A stretch of 64,000 nt of DNA, from positions 62,001 through 126,000 of the forward strand of contig JALOAL010000009.1 in the NCBI GenBank assembly GCA_023228825.1, read 5' to 3'. Each line of letters starts with the position of its first letter. Positions within the stretch are counted from its first letter, which is position 1. Position numbers and translations under genes: made by a program. This DNA comes from Dehalococcoidia bacterium (lineage in GTDB: Bacteria > Chloroflexota > Dehalococcoidia > UBA2979). Of this stretch, positions 38,326-47,287 are shown in pieces. Under the pieces are notes generated by a model, which saw only the letters and a program-made list of their open reading frames with translations, ran no database searches and was not told the DNA's origin.

Positions 38326-39287
38326 CGGCGATTGCGACGGAGGTGCCGCGCCTGGCGCCCTCGGACGATGGGACGGCGCCGGACGTCCCGCGCGAGCCGC
38401 CGCGCGTGAGTATCGGCCTGCCGGTCTACAACGGGGAGGACTACCTGGCGCAGGCGGTCGACTCGATCCTGGCGCAGGAGTACGCCGACTTCGAACTGGT
38501 GGTCTCCGACAACGGCTCCACCGACGCCACCGAGGCGATCTGTCGCGAGTACGCGAGCCGCGACCCGCGCATCCGCTACCACCGGGAGGAGCGCAACCGC
38601 GGGGCTGCGTGGAACTTCAACCACGTGGTGCGCATGGCGCGCGGCGAATTCTTCCGCTGGGCCTGCCACGACGACGCCATCTCGCCCTCGCACCTGCGGC
38701 GCTGCGTGGAGGTGCTGGAGGACGCGCCGCCCTCCGTGGTCCTGGCGTACACGCGCTCCGTGCTGGTGGACGCGGACGGAAACGCCGTGGGCACGTTCGA
38801 GGACGGCCTGGACACGCGCGGCATGCCGCCGCACGAGCGCTTCCGGCTGGTCGCACGCCGCCTGCGCTACACGCACGTCCTCTACGGCCTCATCCGTCGC
38901 GAGGCGCTCATGGGCACGCGCCTCCTGGGCGCGTACGAGTCGTCGGACAACGTGCTGGTGGCTGAGTTGAGCCTGGCCGGGGAGTTCGTGGAGATCCCGG
39001 CCTACCTGTTCAGGCGCCGCATCCACGCGCGGATGTCGCGCAAGGCGAACACCTCGGCGCGGTCGGTGGCGCAGTGGTTCGACCCGTCCGCGGACGCGCG
39101 CTTCTACTTTCCGCACGCGCGCCTGTTCGGCGAGTACACGCGCGCCGTCTGGCGTGCGCCGCTCGCGCGCGGTGAGCGCATGCGCACGGCGCTGGCCCTG
39201 CGCCACTGGGCACGCCGCGAGGTGCGCCCGTTCATCCTCGGTGTGCTGTCGCCCGTCCTGCGGCATAGTCCCGCGACCAGCCAATGA
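38322..39287 (+). CDS. Glycosyltransferase family 2
   Basis: This 321-residue GT-A fold glycosyltransferase probably adds one sugar to the lipid-linked repeat unit on the cytoplasmic side. It has the GT2 start RVSIGLPVYNGEDYLAQAV (28-46), VVSDNGSTDATEAI, and the metal-binding acidic pair in RWACHDDAISPSHL. The remainder (RLRYTHVLYGLIRREAL, SDNVLVAELSLAGEF) is the acceptor domain common to GT2 proteins that carry the 'RWACHDD' motif. No membrane segment is evident, so it would be peripheral. Donor and acceptor are not predictable. It overlaps both flanking genes by four bases. Confidence 0.92.
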   Translation: MTAIATEVPRLAPSDDGTAPDVPREPPRVSIGLPVYNGEDYLAQAVDSILAQEYADFELVVSDNGSTDATEAICREYASRDPRIRYHREERNRGAAWNFNHVVRMARGEFFRWACHDDAISPSHLRRCVEVLEDAPPSVVLAYTRSVLVDADGNAVGTFEDGLDTRGMPPHERFRLVARRLRYTHVLYGLIRREALMGTRLLGAYESSDNVLVAELSLAGEFVEIPAYLFRRRIHARMSRKANTSARSVAQWFDPSADARFYFPHARLFGEYTRAVWRAPLARGERMRTALALRHWARREVRPFILGVLSPVLRHSPATSQ

Positions 39288-40678
39288 AGGCCAGCCTTCG
39301 GGCCAGCGCGCGCTCGGGATGGGTGCAGCGGGTGGGCCAGCGACTCCCCGGCCACGCACCCATGGCGAGGCTGATCGCGCGGCTCCCGGGCGCGGAGAGC
39401 CTGGGCCGCCGGGTGGCGGTGAACAGCGGCTGGCTGATCGCCGAGCGCATCCTGCACATGGGCGTGGCGCTGGCGATCTCCGTGCAGGTGATCCGCTACC
39501 TGGGGCCGCAGCAGTACGGAGTGCTGGCCTACGGCCTCTCCATCGTGGCGATGGTGGACGTGGTCTCCACGCTGGGTATGCGCAGCACGGTGGTGCGCGA
39601 ACTGCTGGAGTACCCCGAACGCCGTGCGGAGGTGCTGGGCAGCACCGTGGGCCTCCGCCTGGTGACCAGCCTCGTCGCGCTCGCCGTCCTCGCGGTGCTG
39701 TGGGCGGCGGACCCCGGGTCGAGGTCGGCGACGGTGCTGGTGGTGCTGGCGGCGGGCCTGCCGCTGATGTCGCTGGCGCAGTTGGATCTGTTCTTCCAGG
39801 CTTCCTTGCAGTCGCAGTATGCCGTGGGCGCGCGGTTCGCGGCGCTCGTGGTGGGGTCCGCGCTGCGGGTGGCGATGCTGGTGGCGGGCGCGCCCCTGCT
39901 GGCGTTCGCGGTGGCGGGCGCAGTGGAATTCACGGTCACGGGCATCGCCTTTGGGATGCTCTACCAACGCCGCGAGGGCTCGCTCCGTGCGCTGCGCTTC
40001 ACGCGCCGCATGTCCGTGCGCCTCATGGCCATGTCCTGGCCGCTGTTCCTCTCCGCCCTCGCCTCAGTGGTCTACCTGAGGATTGACCAGGTGATGCTGC
40101 AGCACCTGGTGGGCCCGCGCGAAGTCGGCATCTACGCGGCCGCGGCCCGCCTGTCCGAGATCTGGTACTTCCTGCCCATCGCCATCGCCTCGTCCATGCT
40201 GCCGCTGCTGGTCATGCGCCGCCTGGAGCGCCCGGCGGCGTACACGCGCAGCCTGGAGCAGGCCTTCGGCGTGTCGGCGTGGCTCGCGATCCTGCTGGCG
40301 CTGGGCACCACGGTCATCGCGACGCCGCTGGTGGCGATCGTGTTCGGCGCGGACTTCTCCGGGACGGCGGGCATCCTGCGCGTGCACATGTGGGCCACGC
40401 CGTTCATCTTCGTCGGCGCCATCCTGGGCCGCGCCCTCATCGCCGAGGACCGGCGCACGTGGGAACTGACGCGCCATGTCACCGGCGCAGGCGTGAACGT
40501 GGTGCTGAACCTGGCGCTGATCCCCGCCTTCGGTGGCATGGGCGCCGCCGTGGCCACGCTGATCTCCTACGCGGTGGCGGGCTACCTGCTGTGCTTCGCG
40601 TACGCCCCCACGCGGGTGCACGGCCGGCTCATCACCAGCGCCGTCCTGCGGCCGTGGCGCCTGCTCCGGGCCGGCTGA
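39284..40678 (+). CDS. Wzx-like polysaccharide flippase
   Basis: This 464-residue membrane protein has about twelve to fourteen hydrophobic helices of the MOP/PST exporter superfamily. It would flip undecaprenyl-linked repeat units across the membrane. The N-terminal part (VNSGWLIAERILHMGVALAI; RYLGPQQYGVLAYGLSIV) is the standard start of the family. The middle has LRIDQVMLQHLVGPREVGIY, a signature region. A 40-residue hydrophilic N-terminal tail precedes the first helix. The gene overlaps the glycosyltransferase stop (ATGA), and its own 3' end overlaps the convergent polymerase gene by 47 bases. Confidence 0.93.
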   Translation: MKASLRASARSGWVQRVGQRLPGHAPMARLIARLPGAESLGRRVAVNSGWLIAERILHMGVALAISVQVIRYLGPQQYGVLAYGLSIVAMVDVVSTLGMRSTVVRELLEYPERRAEVLGSTVGLRLVTSLVALAVLAVLWAADPGSRSATVLVVLAAGLPLMSLAQLDLFFQASLQSQYAVGARFAALVVGSALRVAMLVAGAPLLAFAVAGAVEFTVTGIAFGMLYQRREGSLRALRFTRRMSVRLMAMSWPLFLSALASVVYLRIDQVMLQHLVGPREVGIYAAAARLSEIWYFLPIAIASSMLPLLVMRRLERPAAYTRSLEQAFGVSAWLAILLALGTTVIATPLVAIVFGADFSGTAGILRVHMWATPFIFVGAILGRALIAEDRRTWELTRHVTGAGVNVVLNLALIPAFGGMGAAVATLISYAVAGYLLCFAYAPTRVHGRLITSAVLRPWRLLRAG

Positions 40679-42092
40679 CCCCGGGCCGTCCGTACCTCGG
40701 CGTCACCTCGTCTAAGGCAGGCCCGGGCGGCTCGACGGCCGGGTCGTCCTCCGTGGGGAGGGTGAGCGTCCAGGCGAGGAGGGCGGCCACCACGTACATG
40801 GGCTGGGTGTTGAGCGAGACGTGCGTCACCAGCGCGTGGACGGAGACGCCGGCGAGCATGGCCAGGACCGCGACGGCGTAGGAACGGGCGTTGCCCGTGC
40901 GGGTGAGGCGTCGCAGGCGCACGACGACCAGCAGGTAGCCCGCTAGGTAAAGGCTGGCCCCAGCCACGCCGCCTTCAACCAGGAAACGCACCGGGTCGCT
41001 GTGGGGTTCGTGCCCCAGCGGCCGGATCAGCGACGCCGTGGACCCCAGGCCGCGGCCGAGCCATGGCTCCTCGCGCCACTCCTCCAGCAGCGCGCCCCAG
41101 TTCACCAGGCGCCACTCGAAGGAGTTGTCGTGGCGGTCCAGTTCGTCGCCGGCCAGGCTCACAGACTCCAGTTCGGAGACGCGGCTGATGCCGAACGGGT
41201 CCGCCACGAACATCACCACGATCGCCACCGCGCCAATACCCAGGGCCATGCGCACCTTCGCCTGGTCCGGCAGCAACAGCGAGGCGACGAAGAGCGTCAC
41301 CACCGCCTGCGCGAGCCCTCCCATGCTGCGCGTCACCACAATGGCCGCCGCCAGCACCGCGGCGATCAGCAAGTACCGGCGCCCGCCGCCGTCGTACGCC
41401 CAGCGCCAGGCGGCCAGCGGGATGGCAACGCTGAAGAGGAGCGCCGCGGCGTTGGGGTGAGAGAGCGGGCCGCGCGGACGGAGGCCGCCGATCACCGCCT
41501 GCCAGTTCGTCAGGCCCTCGTACAGGACCATCAGCGCCGGGACCAGCGCCGCCAGGATCACGATGTTCGCCATGCGCCGAGGCGTGATCGAACGGTCGGC
41601 GTTGGCCGCGAGCAGCGCGACCGCCACGATCGAGAGCGAGCGCACGGCCTCGCGCTGGAAGGATGGGTCTCGCCCGAACTGGATGACGCCGACCAGCGTC
41701 CAGAAGCCGATCGCCATCACCAGCAGGAGCCCGATGCCCACGCCTCGTGCCTCGTCCGACCAGAGGCGGCGCAGCATGAGCGCCCCCGCACCGGCGATCA
41801 ACCCGAGGCCGATGAGCGCGCCGCCGTTGAGCCCGGCGACCACGGCGATGTCCGAGAACTGGTCCGTCATGGCCCGCACCGCGAGCACGCTGCCCAGCAC
41901 CAGGAACGAGGGCGCGAACGCCATGGTCGCCAGGCCGGCGAGGCCGACCACGCCGGCGAGTGGCAGCATGCCCGCGACCGCCACCGCCGCCCCCGCCATG
42001 AAGGAAGTGCACGCCGCCACCAGGCCGACCAGCAGGGAACGGATCCCCGGGTCCAGCAGGCGGAACCTATCCGCGGTTGAGCGGTACAGCAT
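40632..42092 (-). CDS. O-antigen ligase/polymerase-like membrane protein (Wzy/WaaL family)
   Basis: This 486-residue protein has about ten to twelve membrane helices and a large extracellular loop. The conserved ligase/polymerase segment is RPRGPLSHPNAAALLFSV, and the later loop holds EEPWLGRGLGSTASLI with LGHEPHSDPVRFLVEGG; the PHN-like HxxxxR/ExG residues are usual for this family. It would polymerise repeat units delivered by the flippase. The ATG chosen lies inside the end of the upstream glycosyltransferase gene (26-base overlap), suggesting coupling. The C-terminal 40 residues are Pro/Gly-rich, and their coding region overlaps the flippase gene antisense. Confidence 0.85.
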   Translation of the reverse strand: MLYRSTADRFRLLDPGIRSLLVGLVAACTSFMAGAAVAVAGMLPLAGVVGLAGLATMAFAPSFLVLGSVLAVRAMTDQFSDIAVVAGLNGGALIGLGLIAGAGALMLRRLWSDEARGVGIGLLLVMAIGFWTLVGVIQFGRDPSFQREAVRSLSIVAVALLAANADRSITPRRMANIVILAALVPALMVLYEGLTNWQAVIGGLRPRGPLSHPNAAALLFSVAIPLAAWRWAYDGGGRRYLLIAAVLAAAIVVTRSMGGLAQAVVTLFVASLLLPDQAKVRMALGIGAVAIVVMFVADPFGISRVSELESVSLAGDELDRHDNSFEWRLVNWGALLEEWREEPWLGRGLGSTASLIRPLGHEPHSDPVRFLVEGGVAGASLYLAGYLLVVVRLRRLTRTGNARSYAVAVLAMLAGVSVHALVTHVSLNTQPMYVVAALLAWTLTLPTEDDPAVEPPGPALDEVTPRYGRPGVSRPGAGATAAGRRW

Positions 42093-43029
42093 TGTCCAGC
42101 GTCCGGAAGGGGTCCCCCACCAGCCCGTCTCGCAGCGCGCTGGCGAGCAGGCGCAGGCGCCTCGCGCGGTCGCCCAGTACGAGCGCGCCCACGACTTCGC
42201 GCGCGAGGAGGCGGCCCACGCCGGTGATGGCGGGGTCACGTCTGTACATGCGCCACATCAGCAGGCGGTTGCGGAGCACGTAGTAGCGGTGGCCCGGCGT
42301 GCCGGCCACCACCTTGCGCGGGCCGAACCACCAGAAGGTGTGGTACGGCACCGCGTGGTGGGTGGCCACGGCGTCCGGGAGGTAGAACAGCGAGTAGCCG
42401 TGCGCCGCCAGCCGCAGCGAGAACTCCACGTCCGGCCCCCCGAAGAACAGATCCGGCCGAGGCCCCCCGGCCGTCCGCAGCGCCTTGGCGCTGACGGTGA
42501 GGCCGTGGAACGCCATGTCGCGCGTGGGGAGGGGGTGGCACGGCAGCACCGAGCGCCCGGCGTAGGCGCGGCCGTCCGCTCGGTACACGTCCCACACCAG
42601 CGCCTCGCCGTCCGGCGCCACCACCACCGGCCCCACCACGGCGCCTCGGAGGTCGCGCGTGACGTGGTGTTCGATGCGAGCGAGCGTGGTGGGGTGCAGG
42701 ATGCAATCGTCGTCCACGAACACCACGTGCGTGGCCCCGCGCGCCAGCGCCTCCTGTGCCCCAATGCCGAAGCCGCCCGCCGCGCCGGTGTTGCGGCCCG
42801 GGCGGATCACCTCCACCTGGTGGGGCGGGAAACGGCCCTCGAACTGTGGTTCGGCGGAGTTCTCCACCACCACGATGCCGTCCGGCGGGCGCGTCTGATC
42901 CAGCAGCGCCCGCACCGCGCGCTCGGCGACGTCCGGCCGGTTGTAGGTGGCGACGGCGGCGAAGAGGCGCGCCCGCGGGCTTCCCTGCCGGCCTTGATGT
43001 GTGGGCTGGTCGTCCTGAACCGCAGTCAC
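42067..43029 (-). CDS. Glycosyltransferase family 2 (rhamnosyltransferase/GlfT-like)
   Basis: This 320-residue GT2 enzyme begins after a short tail with LFAAVATYNRPDVAERAV and has the metal-binding DDD in THVVFVDDDCILHP. The C-terminal half (DLFFGGPDVEFSLRLAAHGY; AVPYHTFWWFGPRK; YYVLRNRLLMWR) is the WxxDDxE-like, GlfT/rhamnosyltransferase region. This branch transfers galactofuranose, rhamnose or similar sugars. I start at a GTG behind GGAGGTGGAG; another GTG 19 codons upstream is possible. It is divergent from the pyruvyl transferase gene and co-transcribed with the polymerase gene. Confidence 0.9.
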   Translation of the reverse strand: MTAVQDDQPTHQGRQGSPRARLFAAVATYNRPDVAERAVRALLDQTRPPDGIVVVENSAEPQFEGRFPPHQVEVIRPGRNTGAAGGFGIGAQEALARGATHVVFVDDDCILHPTTLARIEHHVTRDLRGAVVGPVVVAPDGEALVWDVYRADGRAYAGRSVLPCHPLPTRDMAFHGLTVSAKALRTAGGPRPDLFFGGPDVEFSLRLAAHGYSLFYLPDAVATHHAVPYHTFWWFGPRKVVAGTPGHRYYVLRNRLLMWRMYRRDPAITGVGRLLAREVVGALVLGDRARRLRLLASALRDGLVGDPFRTLDNAVPLNRG

Positions 43030-43120
43030 GCGCGCTCCACCTCCGGCTGATCCGGCGAGTTCATGCTCAGCAACGTACCGCCCCACATCTCACCCACTGT
43101 GAAGGAGCGGTGACAGTCCG

Positions 43121-43149
43121 GTGACAGGCCATATGACGATCCTCATACT
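43121..43149 (+). promoter_or_regulatory. Candidate promoter of the pyruvyl transferase-kinase operon
   Basis: GTGACA and CATACT are separated by 17 bases, in the 207-base gap between divergent genes, about 90 bases before the pyruvyl transferase ATG. The bases TGACAG also occur 11 bases earlier, giving a short direct repeat. Confidence 0.45.
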
Positions 43150-43236
43150 CTCGACCCGCCCTTGCTCGCCCCGTCACGCGGCGTGCGCGTCAGGTCCCGC
43201 GGAGGCCCTGCCACGCTCGGCGGGGACAAGGTGGTC

Positions 43237-44703
43237 ATGACCAGCCGCGCGCATTGCGTCGGCGTCTGGGGGCACTACTACGGCGCGAACCTGGGCGATG
43301 ACCTGGTCGCCCGCGTCATCGTGGAGGCGGTGCGCCGTCGTGACCCCTCCAGCGAGGTGCGCGGCTTCTCGCTGGATCCCACGGACACGGAGCGTCGCCA
43401 CGGCATCCGCGCCTGGCCCATCACCTCCTACCCGGACAACGACCGAGGCCGCGCCGCGACAGGAGGCGGCGGCAGGTTCAGCCACCTCGCCGCCGGGCTG
43501 CTCCGCCGCGCGGGCTCGCTGTGGCGGGAGGCGCCGCACCTGGCGCGGTCCTACTGGGCGCTGAGGCCGGTGGACCTGCTGGTGGTGGCGGGCTCCGGGC
43601 AGTTGCTGGACACGTGGAGCGGCGCGTGGGGCCACCCGTACACCCTGTTCAAGTGGTCCCTGCTCGCGCGGCTGACCGGCACGAGGATGGCGTTCCTCTC
43701 GGTCGGCGCCGGGCCCATCGAGTCTCGCCTCGCGCGGTGGTTCATCCGCTGGGCGGTGGAGGCCGGCAGCGAGGTCACCGTGCGCGACGTGCACAGCGCG
43801 CAGGTACTGCGCGACATCGGCGTCCGGCGATCGCTGGAGGTGGTGCCGGACATGGGCTTCGGCCTCGAGGCGGCCGAGGTGGCCGAGGTGGCCGAGGTGG
43901 ACGGGAAGCCCGAGGTGGACGGGAAGGCCGAGGTGGACGCGGCGGAGGACGGCGGCGCCGCCTCGCAGCCAGCGGGGGGCGCCTCGGCGCGTCCGATGCA
44001 CGCGGGCCGGGGCGTGCGGCCGTTTGAGGGCCTGACCGTGGGCGTGAACGCGATGGCGCACGCGCACGCGCGCTACTGGGGCCGCGGCGACGAAGGACGC
44101 TACGACGTGTACCTGGACAAGATGGCCGCGGTGGTGCGCCGGCTGGTGGAGGGCGGCGCGCGCGTGGTGCTGTTCTCCTCCCAGGTCCGCGCCGACCCCC
44201 AGACAGCGGAAGACCTGCTCGCCCGCCTCGGCGCCGCCGGAGTGCCCGTCGTTGGCCGGGGTGCGGAGGATGTGGCGGGCGTGGCGGGTGTGGCGGGCGC
44301 TGGGTGCCGCGTCGTCTATCGGCCGGTGCGGGAGGTGGACGACCTGGTGCGAGTGGTGCGCGGCTGTGATTACGTCATTGCCACGCGCTACCACTCCGTG
44401 TTGTTACCTCTGCTCATGGGGATCCCCACCATGGGGCTCGCCTACCACCCGAAGACCGTGCACCTGATGGCCGCGGCCGGACAAGGCGCGTACTGCCTGG
44501 ACATTGATTCCTTCACGGAGACGCAGTTGATGACACGGTTCGGCGACCTGTGCCGCAAACGCACGTCCGCCGTGCACCGGTTGAGAGAGGGTATTCCTGC
44601 GCTCTCTGGCGCTGTGCGCAGTCAGTTTGACCACGTCCTCTTCACCTCCGGCACGTTTGTTGGGTCGAGCGCGGTTGCGCGAGAGGAGCCCACCGGCCGA
44701 TGA
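43237..44703 (+). CDS. Polysaccharide pyruvyl transferase family protein
   Basis: This 488-residue enzyme of the CsaB/WcaK family would add a pyruvate ketal from PEP to a sugar of the surface polymer. The start ATG has AAGGTGG upstream. GHYYGANLGDDLVARVI is the conserved N-terminus, and the C-terminal domain has YVIATRYHSVLLPLLMGIPT and KTVHLMA, also typical. The two GT-B-like halves are separated by a low-complexity stretch (AAEVAEVAEVDGKPEVDGK and following) encoded by short tandem repeats. A second run of AGVAGVAG-type residues occurs near 345-352. Both repeat runs lie in loops and may vary in length. The stop overlaps the kinase gene start (ATGA), so the two proteins are co-expressed. Confidence 0.88.
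   Translation: MTSRAHCVGVWGHYYGANLGDDLVARVIVEAVRRRDPSSEVRGFSLDPTDTERRHGIRAWPITSYPDNDRGRAATGGGGRFSHLAAGLLRRAGSLWREAPHLARSYWALRPVDLLVVAGSGQLLDTWSGAWGHPYTLFKWSLLARLTGTRMAFLSVGAGPIESRLARWFIRWAVEAGSEVTVRDVHSAQVLRDIGVRRSLEVVPDMGFGLEAAEVAEVAEVDGKPEVDGKAEVDAAEDGGAASQPAGGASARPMHAGRGVRPFEGLTVGVNAMAHAHARYWGRGDEGRYDVYLDKMAAVVRRLVEGGARVVLFSSQVRADPQTAEDLLARLGAAGVPVVGRGAEDVAGVAGVAGAGCRVVYRPVREVDDLVRVVRGCDYVIATRYHSVLLPLLMGIPTMGLAYHPKTVHLMAAAGQGAYCLDIDSFTETQLMTRFGDLCRKRTSAVHRLREGIPALSGAVRSQFDHVLFTSGTFVGSSAVAREEPTGR
43876..43938. repeat. Tandem repeats within the pyruvyl transferase gene
   Basis: Units of 9 bp (GAGGTGGCC, twice) and 18 bp (GAGGTGGACGGGAAGSCC, twice) and a final 9-bp unit follow in frame and encode EVA/EVDGK-type repeats. 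Copy number changes would keep the reading frame. Confidence 0.88.
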
Positions 44704-46187
44704 ACATGCCCACCGCCTGGACGCTCGCGCGTCGTTGGGGCTGGCTGCTGCTACTGGCCACGGTCGTCGGCGGCCTGTCTGCGGTGATGCTCTCCCGTTC
44801 CGCCACGCCCACCTATCAGGCCACCACCACGCTGCTGGTGTCACAGCAGGGGCAGGACGGCGTGCTGCAGCCGCAGGACCTGCAGATCTCCAGCCTGCTC
44901 ACCACCGCGCTCACCGAACTGATCACCGTGCGTCCCGTCATGGAACGCGCTGCCGCGGATCCCCGGCTGGACATGTCCCCCGGCGAGGTCGCGGGGTCGC
45001 TGGAGGTGGAGCAGGCGGGCGGGCAGTTGCTGCGCCTGACGGCCACGCACGGGGACCCCGTGGTCGCCGCCAACCTCGCGAACGTGGTGGTGGAGGCGTT
45101 CATGTCCTCCACGGAGGCGGGCCTGGGGCAGATCGCGCCGGCGGTGAGCGTGCTGGAGGCGGCGGCGGTGCCGAGCGCCCCGGCGGACACCGGCAGCATG
45201 ATGAGCGGGATGCTGGGGGCGCTCCTCGGGTTCTCGCTCTGCCTCGGGCTGGTGGTGCTGTACGAGTACCTGGACCGGTCCGTGTCGCGGCCGCAGCAGG
45301 TGTACGACCTGACCGGCCTGCCCACCGTGGCGATGCTCCCGGACGCCGGTCGCACGAAGCAGCACGTGGACTACCTGGCCGTGGCGGCGCAGCCCAAGTC
45401 CCGGGCGGCGGAGGAGTATCGAGCCGCCCGCACGAACCTGAAGCACGTCCTGCTGCCTCGGGAAGACGACAGCCTGGAACGCCAGGTGATCACCTTCACC
45501 AGCGCCGGCGAGGGCGAAGGCAAGACCACGTCCGTCGCGAACCTGGCGCTGGTCTTTGGCCTGGCCGGCTACCGCACGCTGGTGGTGGATGCGGATCTGC
45601 GCCGCCCCGCGCTGCACGAGGTCTTCGCCCTGGACAACCGCGAGGGGCTGACCAGCGTGCTGCGCAGCGAGCGCACGGCGGCGGGACAGGGCGTGCAGGA
45701 GACCATGCACACGGGTGTCTCCGTGCTCCCCTCCGGGCCGCTGTCCCTGCTGGGCGCCGGCGCCCAGCAGGCGAACCCGGCCGACCTCCTCGACTCGTCG
45801 CGCATGCGTTCGCTCTTGCAGGCCTTCCGCGAGGAGTACGACGTGATCCTGGTGGACACCCCGCCGGCCCGCGAGGCCAGCGACGCCTCCGTGGTGGCGA
45901 GCCTGTCCGATGCGCTGGTGCTGGTGCTGCGCTCCGGACGCACGAGCCCAGAACACCTGGGCGAGGCGGTGGAGCGGCTGGCCTCCTCCGGGTGCCCGAT
46001 CGTGGGCGTGATCCTGAACCGCGTGCGTGGCCGCCAGGCGGGCGGCCACGTGTACGGCCCCAGCCCCACGCGCGCCAGCATCGTGTCGCTGCCCGCCGCC
46101 GTGCGTCCCGAGGCGGCCCGCGAGAGCCCTCGTGCCGAGGGGCGGCGGCGCCCGCCCTTGCCGGCCGTGGAAGAACCGCGCTCCTAG
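44700..46187 (+). CDS. Polysaccharide co-polymerase/BY-kinase fusion (Wzz-Wzc type)
   Basis: This 495-residue protein has an N-terminal membrane segment (about 12-32) and a Wzz-like extracytoplasmic region (ATTTLLVSQQGQDG; ELITVRPVMERAA). A second membrane segment (about 167-186) ends near YEYLDRSV. A cytoplasmic P-loop kinase domain follows, with Walker A SAGEGEGKTT, Walker A' VVDADLRRP and Walker B VILVDTPP. Such fusions control chain length and export of capsule or exopolysaccharide. Bacterial tyrosine kinases usually carry a tyrosine cluster at the C-terminus. Here the tail has a single Tyr (GGHVYGPSP) followed by Arg/Pro-rich sequence, so autophosphorylation there would be limited. It is the last gene of its operon. 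Confidence 0.92.
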   Translation: MNMPTAWTLARRWGWLLLLATVVGGLSAVMLSRSATPTYQATTTLLVSQQGQDGVLQPQDLQISSLLTTALTELITVRPVMERAAADPRLDMSPGEVAGSLEVEQAGGQLLRLTATHGDPVVAANLANVVVEAFMSSTEAGLGQIAPAVSVLEAAAVPSAPADTGSMMSGMLGALLGFSLCLGLVVLYEYLDRSVSRPQQVYDLTGLPTVAMLPDAGRTKQHVDYLAVAAQPKSRAAEEYRAARTNLKHVLLPREDDSLERQVITFTSAGEGEGKTTSVANLALVFGLAGYRTLVVDADLRRPALHEVFALDNREGLTSVLRSERTAAGQGVQETMHTGVSVLPSGPLSLLGAGAQQANPADLLDSSRMRSLLQAFREEYDVILVDTPPAREASDASVVASLSDALVLVLRSGRTSPEHLGEAVERLASSGCPIVGVILNRVRGRQAGGHVYGPSPTRASIVSLPAAVRPEAARESPRAEGRRRPPLPAVEEPRS

Positions 46188-46191
46188 CCGG

Positions 46192-47172
46192 CTACTGCAG
46201 GATGACCGGCCACGGCGAGGCGAGGCGGAGGCCTTGCTCGCCCGCCACGATGCGCACCTCATCGAACAGCACGTGAGTGGGCTGGCCGTAGATGCCCCAC
46301 TTCGTGTAGACGCTGGAGCCGTGCGGCAGTGTGCGGCCCTGGTAGTCCTGCACCAACTCCTGGTTGAAGTAGATGCGGAAGAAGCCGTCGTCGTCCCTGG
46401 TCCACTTCGCGTGGAAGACAAAGTCGTACCAGCGGTCCGTCTCGAAGGGGTGTGACCACAGGTACTGGAAGCGGTCGTCTGACCGCTTGCGGCGCATCAT
46501 GAACCGGGATTCGTCCGTGAGGTGGAGGGAGAAGGCAGGAGATCCCGCGGTGCCCTCGTGGAACTGGAAGATGATGCGGTCGTTGAAGGACTGGTTGCGG
46601 CCCTGGTCCCAGTCCTCGGGGATGTAGTAACTGGCCGAGTACCAGTACTCCTGGTCGCGTTCCGCGTGGAACTCGCTCTGCCACTCTGCGCGGTAGCCCA
46701 GGCGGCCTCGGTACTGCGGGTCGCCGGACCGGAGGAGCGCCTCGCCCGCGAAGGCGCCGCGGCGCGCGGTCTCGGAGGTGGTGCGCAGGCCGTCGTCCAC
46801 GGCCTGCATGAACTCGGCCGTCACGTGCGAGCCGGCGTCCGTCTCCGCCAGCATCTCGTCTACCTCGTAGGTCACCTGGCGGAGCATGACTGCGGTGATC
46901 TCGCGGGGGAGGCGGTCCGGGTCGATGGCCACGCTCAGGCTCGATGTGGGCGTGGCCCGCAGGCCGGGGCCCGCCGCAGACGCCGCCGACGGCGTGACGG
47001 CCGCGGTGGTCGCAAGTGCGTCGGCCTCGCTCGATGCGCTGTCCGCGGTGCGGTCGCTGCCGCAGGCGAGGAGGGCGGCGCCCAGGGCAGCGATCAGCAG
47101 CACGCTGCGGCGCCGGCGGCAGAGCCGTCCGACACGGGAGTCCCCAGGCGGTCCACGCCGTTCCCCGCTCAT
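46192..47172 (-). CDS. Exported polysaccharide lyase-like lipoprotein
   Basis: This 326-residue protein has an Arg-rich start, a hydrophobic segment and a lipobox LLAC (Cys37). After a Thr/Ala-rich linker, the folded domain (about 140-326) matches the heparin-lyase-like polysaccharide lyase family (PF14099 type). Landmarks are YRAEWQSEFH, YYIPEDWDQG, NDRIIFQFHEG, RWYDFVFHAKWTRDDDGFF and YTKWGIYGQP. These proteins have a jelly-roll fold and cut acidic polysaccharides by beta-elimination. Only five bases separate its stop from the convergent co-polymerase gene. Together with its larger paralogue it may trim or release the polymer made by this cluster. Its precise substrate is unknown. Confidence 0.82.
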   Translation of the reverse strand: MSGERRGPPGDSRVGRLCRRRRSVLLIAALGAALLACGSDRTADSASSEADALATTAAVTPSAASAAGPGLRATPTSSLSVAIDPDRLPREITAVMLRQVTYEVDEMLAETDAGSHVTAEFMQAVDDGLRTTSETARRGAFAGEALLRSGDPQYRGRLGYRAEWQSEFHAERDQEYWYSASYYIPEDWDQGRNQSFNDRIIFQFHEGTAGSPAFSLHLTDESRFMMRRKRSDDRFQYLWSHPFETDRWYDFVFHAKWTRDDDGFFRIYFNQELVQDYQGRTLPHGSSVYTKWGIYGQPTHVLFDEVRIVAGEQGLRLASPWPVILQ

Positions 47173-47287
47173 GCGGATCAGAGTAGGGATGCGGACGTGA
47201 CGGTAGCCTGTCGGAATTGTGGGATGCGTGCAGAGGGGGCGGCATGCGTGCCGCCCCCTCCTGTGACCAGACGTTGAGCCGCGTGGG

